A DNA stretch of 24,661 nucleotides from Chloroflexota bacterium (GTDB lineage: Bacteria; Chloroflexota; Dehalococcoidia; Dehalococcoidales; UBA2162): positions 1 through 24,661 of the forward strand of contig JACPSA010000141.1 of the NCBI GenBank assembly GCA_016193545.1, written 5' to 3'. Below the pieces are notes generated by a model. It had not been told where the DNA came from. It ran no database searches and saw nothing but the letters and a program-made list of their open reading frames with translations. Each line of letters opens with the position of its first letter. Position 1 is the first letter of the stretch. The position numbers were made by a program, and so were the translations under genes. This document shows positions 6,817 to 12,788 of this stretch, piece by piece.

Positions 6817-7578
6817 CTAATGAGCCGAAATCTGGGTAATTCCAGCCAGCTCAGCCTCTGCCAGTAAACCCTCAGCCAGGGGGAATAGAGTAGCATTTTC
6901 CTTTTCGATGTGACTGCGCAACAGCCCTATCATCTGCCGGGCGATTTCGTAAATATCCACCGTTACCGTCTGGGCACTACCATTCTTTGGAAACTCGGCC
7001 ACTTTGCTCCTGAGCTGAGCATACCACAGCCACAACTGGGCATGCTCCTTGAGCAATAATTGTGTTGGGCTTTTCTCCGCCCCGATATGCTTTTCTATCG
7101 CCGGAAAGAGCACCTCTTCCTCACGCTGAAAATGCGATTTAACCTCTTTATCAAAGAAATCGATGACCTTATTAAGATTGTTAATGCCATTATCCCTGAC
7201 CGGCGACTGTGGCACTGAACTGCTCACCCTTAAGCACAGAGTTGCCGCCTGCAACACATTGAGTTGTTCCAGCACTCGCTCGTGCTCCCGTCGCAAAACA
7301 TCGAGAGGCGTGGCTATTCCTGCTTCCGCAGAATTTTCTGGCGCCGTCCGCTTTAGCCTCTGGTAGACTTCAGGCCCCACGCACTGCTCGGCATAAGAAC
7401 ACCAGTCAATACAAGAAGGCTGCTGCTCTCGAAACACCCGAGTACCGCACTTAGGGCAGGTAGCCCTCAGCTCATCAGTCCAGATTTCCACCTCGGTACC
7501 GCAGTCAGGGCAGTTGATAAATCCAGGAACAGGCTGCCGCAGGCTACCGGACCCCGGGCATTTTCCGTCCAACACCAT
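6817..7578 (-). CDS. Zinc-ribbon hemerythrin-domain protein
   Basis: First gene of the ten-gene operon, 253 residues. The N-terminus is a zinc ribbon (CPDC at C23/C26, CPKC at C41/C44), framed by a lone C7 and followed by CIDWCSYAEQC (C56, C60, C66), so eight cysteines lie in the first 66 residues. A hemerythrin domain follows from about 90, with ligands H99, H149/E153 (HFQREEEVLF), H179 (LKEHAQL) and H223/E227 (HIEKENATLF). A redox-active or NO-reactive metal site in the cysteine part is possible. I place the start at ATG 7578, 7 bases after AAAGGGG; the ATG at 7584 would lie only 1 base from that site. A Crp/Fnr-type site stands upstream. Confidence 0.82.
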   Translation of the reverse strand: MVLDGKCPGSGSLRQPVPGFINCPDCGTEVEIWTDELRATCPKCGTRVFREQQPSCIDWCSYAEQCVGPEVYQRLKRTAPENSAEAGIATPLDVLRREHERVLEQLNVLQAATLCLRVSSSVPQSPVRDNGINNLNKVIDFFDKEVKSHFQREEEVLFPAIEKHIGAEKSPTQLLLKEHAQLWLWYAQLRSKVAEFPKNGSAQTVTVDIYEIARQMIGLLRSHIEKENATLFPLAEGLLAEAELAGITQISAH

Positions 7579-7634
7579 GTTCATACCCCTTTTCGGTCAT
7601 TTTCCAGTCACGCAGTCGCTCTTCAGACATTTCA

Positions 7635-7675
7635 AATATAGCTTCTACGCCGCCAGGTGTATACGACTTTTGTCG
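7635..7675 (-). promoter_or_regulatory. Crp/Fnr-type operator plus -10 box of the ten-gene operon
   Basis: On the minus strand the 19-mer CGACAAAAGTCGTATACAC (7675-7657) holds the dyad CGAC-N4-GTCG. From the dyad centre (between 7670 and 7669) there are exactly 29 bases to TATATT (7640-7635), a 5/6 match to the -10 consensus. The centre therefore lies at -41.5, the class II activator position of Crp/Fnr proteins. No -35 hexamer is needed at such promoters. The -10 box is about 57 bases upstream of the chosen start codon. The identical 19-mer recurs at 8432-8450. Confidence 0.72.
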
Positions 7676-7712
7676 CAGAACGTCACTCGTGCCTGTGCAG
7701 GATTTTCTCAGT

Positions 7713-7723
7713 TATGGTAAGAT
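7713..7723 (+). promoter_or_regulatory. Possible extended -10 box of the Crp/Fnr regulator gene
   Basis: On the plus strand TGGTAAGAT (7715-7723) has the form TG-N-TAAGAT, an extended -10, 40 bases before the regulator start codon. The operator at 7664-7675 would then be centred near -60.5, close to the class I position, so autoregulation is possible. There is no good -35 box. Weak evidence. Confidence 0.3.
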
Positions 7724-7763
7724 TGTAAAAAATCGTTAGCCATTTTCGGGAAAGGGTCGTCTA

Positions 7764-8426
7764 ATGACGTCATCTGATAACTTCTTGAAATCATTACCCT
7801 ACTTTGCCGCTCTGAACAGTGAGCAAATAGAGCGTCTTAAGAAAGATATTGTTGAACTTTCTTTTCCTAGAGGGGAACTCCTCTTCCTCGAAGGGGAACC
7901 TTGCCGGGGCCTGTATGTGGTCAAATCAGGACAGATTCGTATTTTCAAAAGCTCTCCAGAAGGGAGAGAGCAGGTACTGCTCATCGCCGGGCCGGGGGAT
8001 AGCTTCAACGATGTCCCTGTCTTTGATGGCGGCCCTAACCCGGCCAGCGGCTCGGCGCTCAAACCGGCTACTGTCTATCTCATACCCAAAGAAAAACTGC
8101 TCTCTCTGCTGGCTGACTGCCCGACAGGACTTAACATTATCAGGCAATTTGCCAGACGCTTGCGCCAGATGACGGCCCTGGTTGAGGACCTCTCTTTCCG
8201 CAATGTCGTAAGTCGCCTCGCCAAGACCCTTCTCGATTTGGCCGTGGTCGAGGGAGGTCCCTCACCAGTGCGACGCTTGACACAGGATGAGATGGCCGCC
8301 ATGATAGGTACGGTACGGGATGTCGTCGGCAGGGCACTGAGGACCTTAGAAAAGAAGGGTGCCATCAAGATGGAAGGGCAACGCATCATCATCACCGACC
8401 CCAAGATATTGAGGCAATTGATTTAG
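7764..8426 (+). CDS. Crp/Fnr-family transcriptional regulator
   Basis: A 220-residue regulator. The N-terminal cyclic-nucleotide-binding-type barrel (about 10-115) contains PRGELLFLEGEPCRGLYVVK and GREQVLLIAGPGDSF; a dimerisation helix follows at about 118-150, then a winged helix-turn-helix with TQDEMAAMIGTVRDVVGRAL (173-192). The recognition helix has R-D-V-V-G-R, so the usual glutamate of Crp (R-E-x-x-x-R) is aspartate. Only two cysteines (C47, C119) are present, so this is not an iron-sulfur Fnr; haem or small-molecule sensing, as in DNR or HcpR, is more likely. AAAGGG stands 8 bases before the ATG. It is divergent from the hemerythrin operon, and identical dyad sites flank it. Confidence 0.9.
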   Translation: MTSSDNFLKSLPYFAALNSEQIERLKKDIVELSFPRGELLFLEGEPCRGLYVVKSGQIRIFKSSPEGREQVLLIAGPGDSFNDVPVFDGGPNPASGSALKPATVYLIPKEKLLSLLADCPTGLNIIRQFARRLRQMTALVEDLSFRNVVSRLAKTLLDLAVVEGGPSPVRRLTQDEMAAMIGTVRDVVGRALRTLEKKGAIKMEGQRIIITDPKILRQLI

Positions 8427-8431
8427 ATTTC

Positions 8432-8472
8432 CGACAAAAGTCGTATACACGGGACAGAGCATGCTTTAAATT
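8432..8472 (+). promoter_or_regulatory. Crp/Fnr-type operator plus -10 box of the ferredoxin operon
   Basis: The same 19-mer CGACAAAAGTCGTATACAC stands at 8432-8450, starting 5 bases after the regulator stop codon. From the dyad centre (8437/8438) there are again exactly 29 bases to TAAATT (8467-8472), a 4/6 match to the -10 consensus, giving a centre at -41.5. The GTG start of the ferredoxin lies at 8511 with a GGGGGAGG site. The geometry is the same as at the ten-gene operon. Confidence 0.68.
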
Positions 8473-8510
8473 TAAGCTGATTACTCGGTAAATACGGGGG
8501 AGGTTTTGCG

Positions 8511-8729
8511 GTGACTATCGTAATTCCCGAAGTAGACCTGGGAAAATGCAATGGTTGCGGAGACTGTGTTGAGCTGTGTCCTGCCGGTATCGTCGCCGTA
8601 GTGAACGGCAAAGCGACTATCGTCAGACCCGAAGACTGCGACTACTGCACCGATTGTGAGACTTTTTGTTCCTCCGGGGCCATCAAGTGTCCTTTTGAGA
8701 TAATACTGGTCAAAGATGAGGGCTCCTGA
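8511..8729 (+). CDS. 2[4Fe-4S] ferredoxin
   Basis: A 72-residue electron carrier with two complete cluster motifs, CNGCGDCVELCP (C13, C16, C19, C23) and CDYCTDCETFC followed by SSGAIKCP. The second has a glycine or alanine after the last cysteine rather than proline. The protein begins TIVIPEVDLGKC, typical of small dicluster ferredoxins. The start is GTG, 7 bases after GGGGGAGG; no ATG is available. It is first in a two-gene unit behind a Crp/Fnr-type site, and the next gene begins 29 bases later. Partners could be the nearby aldehyde oxidoreductase homologue or the nitroreductase, which is inference. Confidence 0.9.
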   Translation: MTIVIPEVDLGKCNGCGDCVELCPAGIVAVVNGKATIVRPEDCDYCTDCETFCSSGAIKCPFEIILVKDEGS

Positions 8730-8758
8730 AAGATTTTCTAACCAAGAAGAGGTGACTT

Positions 8759-9181
8759 ATGCCCGAGAAAACTCCCGACCCCGAAATGAACAATGCGGCT
8801 AAAGATGAAAGACTGGCAACCCAATTAAGCGCCTCCCTGATTGACGGCCATCTGCCCTGTGCGACCGCATTTCAGATAGCTGGGAAGCTGGGTGTCAGCC
8901 GCAGACAGGTCGGCGATATGGCCAATCAGCAAAAGGTGAGAATCATTGATTGCCAGCTAGGTTGTTTCAAGTTTGAAAAGGCAGTTCACAACCTGGACAG
9001 CATCCGTATCAGCCAGGCGCTAGCCGATGATATCAAAGCCACATTGATTGACGGCAGTCTGCCTTGTACCGTGACATTCGAGGTAGCCAAGAAGGCTAAA
9101 GCCGCTCCCAGAGAAGTCGCCGATGTTGCCAACAAACTAAAGATAAAGATTAACCACTGCCAGCTCGGGTGTTTCCCCTAG
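8759..9181 (+). CDS. Tandem-duplicated HTH-like domain protein with CQLGCF motifs
   Basis: A 140-residue protein built of two copies of one domain, residues 19-70 and 88-139. Each copy has LIDG-x-LPC, a helix-turn-helix-like core (TAFQIAGKLGVSRRQVGDMA and TFEVAKKAKAAPREVADVA) and the ending CQLGCF. Cysteines C34, C65, C69 and C103, C134, C138 are in equivalent places, three per repeat, which suggests a bound metal in each unit. I recall this short domain from uncharacterised proteins near molybdenum or tungsten enzymes, but cannot name it. ATG start with AGAGG 6-7 bases upstream. It is 29 bases after the ferredoxin, so co-transcribed, and convergent with the aldehyde oxidoreductase homologue. 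Confidence 0.75.
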   Translation: MPEKTPDPEMNNAAKDERLATQLSASLIDGHLPCATAFQIAGKLGVSRRQVGDMANQQKVRIIDCQLGCFKFEKAVHNLDSIRISQALADDIKATLIDGSLPCTVTFEVAKKAKAAPREVADVANKLKIKINHCQLGCFP

Positions 9182-9220
9182 CCTGTCAGGTAAATCCCGG
9201 ATAACAACTGAGATAGAGAT

Positions 9221-9307
9221 TTAGACGACCAACCCTCTTCGTGCCAAATCTTCAGCGATATCCCCCAGTCTCAGTTCAGCCAGTTTGGCCATTGTTTGCA
9301 AGCCGGT
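9221..9307 (-). pseudogene. Out-of-frame C-terminal tail of the aldehyde oxidoreductase homologue
   Basis: In another frame than the main gene, the minus strand encodes TGLQTMAKLAELRLGDIA followed by EDLARRGLVV and a TAA stop at 9223-9221. This is the usual ending of aldehyde ferredoxin oxidoreductase family proteins (TGxxT..KLxELGLxDIAEDL). The intact gene instead reads into eleven unrelated residues and stops at 9276. The roughly 30-40 residues normally found between the NPECLVP-type segment and this tail are missing. Confidence 0.65.
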
Positions 9308-11036
9308 ACGAAGGCACCAGGCATTCCGGATTACGGCTGTCACTGTCCAATGGCACGGCATAGCACGGCTCCGGAAGTAGGTCATTCTCCCTACCCCGAT
9401 GCCCCTCCCTGGCCAGTATCGCCCGTTGCAGATTAAGTACCCGTTCACCCACCTGATAAAGACCCTGCTCATCCAGTTCTTTGCCGATGACTGCGGAGAC
9501 AATCTTGCTTTCCAGTCCGGGGTTGCCTACCTGACCCTTCTCATCTCTAATATAAGCCATAGGCCAGGAGAAGTCACAGAGAATCAGGCTCTCTTTGGCA
9601 TACTGACGCTCCTGGATTATTTTAGCCGCCAGGGCTTTCCCCTCATAGGTGGAGAAATCGGCAGCCAGGGCACTACCCCAGAATTTCTCGGCAATCGAAC
9701 GAAGCCCGTCACTGGATAAAGAAGCATCCTTTTTCTTCTTCACCCACTCCACCCAGTCGACCACCAGGTGACTTATTTCATGAAGCTCCGGCACCGGTGG
9801 CCTGGGTTCCACCATATAGAGAAGGCCGGTGGCAATATACATCCGGGGACCGTAGGTCATCCGCTGTCCGGCTTTAAACGGGAAATCACCGATTTGTTCC
9901 TTTGCTTTTCCTCCCATCAGTTCGGCCGCCTTAAATGTCCCTTGAGCCAGAATATCACCAAAGCCATCCCTGAAAGAGACTTTTTTCACCAGGGCTTCTA
10001 TAAACTCAAGACTGCCCAATTTTGACATCGGCAGGCCCGTATTTTCGTCGGTTAGCAGGCCGGTCTGCCGGCATCTGGAGAGCCAGGTTAGCATCGGAGT
10101 AATCGCTTTGGTATCGAGCCCGTAGTAATCGCAGAGCTTGGTTGCCCAGAAGGGGACATCATTCCGTTTCTGGTAATATCTATCCGCCCATGAAGAATAA
10201 AATGAGGCAGACTGGCACATGAACTTCCCCTGTTTGCCATCGTCAGCCTGATATATCGACCGATTACAGCCCTTGATACAGCCATAGCAAAGCTCCTTTT
10301 TCCTTTTCGAGCCGGCTGATGTTTCCCATTCCGGAGTGCTATCTCTTTTCAATTCACGGATATACCGGCTTAGCTCCCGGAGCCTCTCCGGGTCAGCTAC
10401 CGGCACCTTGCGGCTGCCACTAACGGCGATGGCTTTCAGGTTCTTAGAACCCATAACCGCGCCAAAGCCACTACCGCCGGTAGCATCATTATCAGCCAGC
10501 AGACTGGCAAAAATAACCATATTCTCGCCTGCCGGGCCAGTGGCGACAACCCTGGTGGCACTGCCCAGCTCATTTTTTAATGCTGCCCGCACCTCATCGG
10601 CCGGTTTACCCCAGAGAGGAGAGGCACCTCTGATTTCCGGAATACCATCATGAAGGAAAAGATAGACTGGCCTGTCCGATTTTCCCTGGACGACAATGCC
10701 ATCATAACCGGCAAACTTCAGGTAGGCTCCCCAGCTTCCCCCGCAGCCACTGTAGCAGAAGTGCTCGGGAGCCGTCGCTGGAGATTTCCCGCAAACCTGC
10801 CACCTTGACCCGGCTAATCCGGGCAGTCCGGCTAGAGGTCCGATAATAAATATCAGCCGGTTTTCCGGCTCCAGCGCCCCAACCTCCGGTGACACCTCGT
10901 CCCAATAAATTTTAGCCGCAATACCCCTCCCACCGAGAAAGCGATCAGCATACTTAGCCGTTGGTATATCGGTCATGCTTCCCGTCGACAAATCCACCCT
11001 CAGAATCTTGCCGGTGTAGCCAAATTCCGTTACCAT
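9276..11036 (-). CDS. Aldehyde ferredoxin oxidoreductase family protein, C-terminus disrupted
   Basis: A 586-residue member of the AOR family of tungsten (or molybdenum) bis-pterin enzymes, which oxidise aldehydes to acids with ferredoxin as acceptor. Visible: the opening GYTGKILRVDLSTG, FLGGRGIAAK, GSRWQVCGKSP, CGGSWGAYLKFAGYDGI, GFGAVMGSKNLKAIAV, and the cluster ligands C250, C253 and C257 (CYGCIKGC), with C487 (LILCDFSWP) as likely fourth. The last eleven residues are foreign to the family because of a frame change; the proper tail lies at 9221-9307. Whether the protein is active is uncertain, since the tail is outside the known cofactor ligands. ATG start with AAGGAGG 4-5 bases upstream. 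The substrate cannot be named: the family also includes benzoyl-CoA-type and unknown enzymes. Confidence 0.87.
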   Translation of the reverse strand: MVTEFGYTGKILRVDLSTGSMTDIPTAKYADRFLGGRGIAAKIYWDEVSPEVGALEPENRLIFIIGPLAGLPGLAGSRWQVCGKSPATAPEHFCYSGCGGSWGAYLKFAGYDGIVVQGKSDRPVYLFLHDGIPEIRGASPLWGKPADEVRAALKNELGSATRVVATGPAGENMVIFASLLADNDATGGSGFGAVMGSKNLKAIAVSGSRKVPVADPERLRELSRYIRELKRDSTPEWETSAGSKRKKELCYGCIKGCNRSIYQADDGKQGKFMCQSASFYSSWADRYYQKRNDVPFWATKLCDYYGLDTKAITPMLTWLSRCRQTGLLTDENTGLPMSKLGSLEFIEALVKKVSFRDGFGDILAQGTFKAAELMGGKAKEQIGDFPFKAGQRMTYGPRMYIATGLLYMVEPRPPVPELHEISHLVVDWVEWVKKKKDASLSSDGLRSIAEKFWGSALAADFSTYEGKALAAKIIQERQYAKESLILCDFSWPMAYIRDEKGQVGNPGLESKIVSAVIGKELDEQGLYQVGERVLNLQRAILAREGHRGRENDLLPEPCYAVPLDSDSRNPECLVPSYRLANNGQTG

Positions 11037-11132
11037 CTTCCCTCCTTATCGGAACGCAGGGTAGGCGAAGGCCTTAAATTGACTGGCATGTTAGATAGCA
11101 GAAGCCACATTCGTATACGGCGATATTCTATT

Positions 11133-11162
11133 ATTATAGATACTGCCGACAGCTCGTGTCCA
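11133..11162 (-). promoter_or_regulatory. Promoter of the aldehyde oxidoreductase homologue
   Basis: On the minus strand TGGACA (11162-11157, 5/6 of the -35 consensus) is followed by an 18-base spacer and TATAAT (11138-11133, perfect). The -10 lies about 97 bases upstream of the ATG at 11036. The 284-base gap between the two divergent genes also holds the opposite promoter at 11199-11207. Confidence 0.6.
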
Positions 11163-11198
11163 ACTCTCGGCTCCTGACTAGGACAGCAGCTATTCTTC

Positions 11199-11207
11199 TG
11201 CTATAAT
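11199..11207 (+). promoter_or_regulatory. Extended -10 promoter of the ccdA unit
   Basis: TGCTATAAT (11199-11207) is an extended -10 box with a perfect TATAAT. No good -35 hexamer lies 16-18 bases upstream, as is common for extended -10 promoters. The leader to the ccdA start at 11321 would be about 110 bases and contains a short open frame with its own ribosome site. Confidence 0.5.
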
Positions 11208-11262
11208 AACTAAGCACCACTTTCCCGAAACCACCCCCACACAAAGATGATAGGGACGACAT

Positions 11263-11328
11263 ATGGTGCTGGCTGAAACACTAATAATTGAGCCCAGCGA
11301 CGGAATAACGAAGAACGCGAATGATTGA
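11263..11328 (+). CDS. Possible 21-residue leader peptide before ccdA
   Basis: ATG at 11263 opens a short frame, MVLAETLIIEPSDGITKNAN plus D, preceded by AGGG about 8 bases upstream. Its TGA (11326-11328) overlaps the first codons of ccdA, whose own ATG at 11321 has no recognisable ribosome site. Translational coupling would explain this layout. No family is recognised, and the peptide may have no function of its own. Confidence 0.35.
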   Translation: MVLAETLIIEPSDGITKNAND

Positions 11329-12055
11329 AACCATAGTGGCTAATCTGGCTAACCTGCTGCCTTTCGGATTTGCTTTTGGCGCCGGCATGGTGACCACAGT
11401 CAGCCCCTGCGGCATCGTTATGCTTCCCGCCTATTCCTGCCTCTATCTAGGAGCCCGAGAGGAAGGCTACTGGGCTAAGTCGCCCCTCAGACGAGGTATC
11501 CGCGCGCTGGGTATGAGCGGATTAGTCACCATGGGGTTTGTCTCCTTCTTCGGGGTCATGGGGGCTATCATCTCATTGGGCGGGCAGTTCCTGATTGCCT
11601 TCATACCATGGGTGTCCGTTCTCATCGGGGCAATCCTTATATTGCTCGGGGTCTACCTCTTGCTGGGGGGCCATGTCTACACCAGCTTACCGGCACGGCT
11701 GGCCAATCACCTGACTAATAACGGCAATATTGGTATTAAAGGGTTTCTGGTCTTTGGAGTCGCTTACGGCATAGCAGCGCTAAGCTGTACCCTGCCCGTC
11801 TTTTTAACCGTGGTCGGCAGTGTCCTGGCCCTCAAAGGCTTCACCTCAGGTTTACTCCAATTCGTCAGCTATGCCCTGGGTATGGGCTTCGTCATTGCCC
11901 TAGTTACAGTGGGTTCAGCACTGTTTAAAGAAACAGTCAACCGCTGGCTGCACCGCTTGATTCCATTGATAGCTCGACTTAGCGGCCTGTTGCTCATCTT
12001 CGCCGGCGGCTACATTCTCTATTTCTGGTTTACGGTGGGGAACATCTTGAGCTAA
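11321..12055 (+). CDS. ccdA: CcdA/DsbD-type thiol-disulfide membrane transporter
   Basis: A 244-residue membrane protein with about six hydrophobic segments. It moves reducing equivalents from cytoplasmic thioredoxin to extracytoplasmic thioredoxin-like proteins. The two redox cysteines of the family are visible in mirrored positions: TVSPCGIVMLPAY (first membrane segment) and ALSCTLPVFLTV (fourth). The length fits CcdA rather than full DsbD. The thioredoxin-like lipoprotein gene follows after 48 bases and is the obvious electron acceptor. The two could serve cytochrome c maturation or other outer-surface disulfide reduction; no cytochrome gene is in the window. The start codon lacks a clear ribosome site, see the leader peptide entry. 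Confidence 0.88.
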   Translation: MIETIVANLANLLPFGFAFGAGMVTTVSPCGIVMLPAYSCLYLGAREEGYWAKSPLRRGIRALGMSGLVTMGFVSFFGVMGAIISLGGQFLIAFIPWVSVLIGAILILLGVYLLLGGHVYTSLPARLANHLTNNGNIGIKGFLVFGVAYGIAALSCTLPVFLTVVGSVLALKGFTSGLLQFVSYALGMGFVIALVTVGSALFKETVNRWLHRLIPLIARLSGLLLIFAGGYILYFWFTVGNILS

Positions 12056-12103
12056 GCCACAACCGAACACCAGAAATAAGGACATTAGGAGGGTAAAATA
12101 GAT

Positions 12104-12700
12104 ATGACTCTACAATTTAACCCGCCAGGCTACCGCCGAACAATAATCGTATTCCTGGTCATAGTCCTGTTGGGCCTGCTGGCTGTCCCGGGCTGTAACC
12201 TCTCATTCCAACCAGCCAACGGCAGCCGAGAAGAAGCGGCTGGCACCCGCAGCGTAAATGCGGGGAAACTACCTCCCTCCCCCAAGGTAGGATATCTGGC
12301 ACCCGATTTCACCCTGCTCGACCTGAAGGGTAACCAGGTTAGGCTCAGCGACCTGCGGGGTAAAACGGTGTTCCTTAACTTCTGGGCTACCTGGTGCCCA
12401 CCCTGCCGCGCCGAAATGCCGGAGATAGAAGCTTTATATCAGGAATACAATGACAAAGATGTCATCATTGTTGGCATCGACCTCCTTGAGCCAGAAAATG
12501 TAGTCGGAGAGTTTGTCGAGAGTAACGGCTACAGTTGGACCTTCGTTATCGACACTACTGGTGAGGTAGGCAACAAATACCGGGTCACCGGTATACCCGC
12601 CAGTTTCTTCGTGGATAAGGATGGGGTAATCCGCGCCATGGTTGTTGGCGCAATGACCAAGCCAGCCATGGAAACGCAGCTAGCTAAAGCCATGAGATGA
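12104..12700 (+). CDS. TlpA/ResA-like thioredoxin-fold (lipo)protein
   Basis: A 198-residue extracytoplasmic thiol-disulfide oxidoreductase. An N-terminal hydrophobic segment (about 14-29, IIVFLVIVLLGLLAVP) is followed by GC, with VPGC as a plausible lipobox, so it is probably a membrane-anchored lipoprotein. The redlike domain starts at about 60 with APDFTLLDLKGNQVRLSDLR; the active site is WATWCPPCRAEMPE, and the cis-proline region is RVTGIPASFFVDKDG. AGGAGGG precedes the ATG. It lies directly behind ccdA, which would keep it reduced. A role like ResA (haem attachment site reduction) is possible but not shown. Confidence 0.88.
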   Translation: MTLQFNPPGYRRTIIVFLVIVLLGLLAVPGCNLSFQPANGSREEAAGTRSVNAGKLPPSPKVGYLAPDFTLLDLKGNQVRLSDLRGKTVFLNFWATWCPPCRAEMPEIEALYQEYNDKDVIIVGIDLLEPENVVGEFVESNGYSWTFVIDTTGEVGNKYRVTGIPASFFVDKDGVIRAMVVGAMTKPAMETQLAKAMR

Positions 12701-12788
12701 ACAACCTACTCAGGCTAGGGATTCAGGTAAGTAGATGCCAGCAGACATTGGTTGTCAGGGCTTTTCATCGTAACGAGGCGATTGTTAA

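Noticed and set aside
9221..9502. A 93-codon minus-strand frame as a separate gene
   Set aside because: Its first two thirds are the shadow of the oxidoreductase gene; only the last 28 residues are meaningful, as the displaced C-terminus of that gene.
11108..11120. GTATACGA upstream of the aldehyde oxidoreductase gene, sharing 8 bases with the 19-mer operator
   Set aside because: The dyad CGAC-N4-GTCG itself is absent, and a palindromic 8-mer match is expected by chance.
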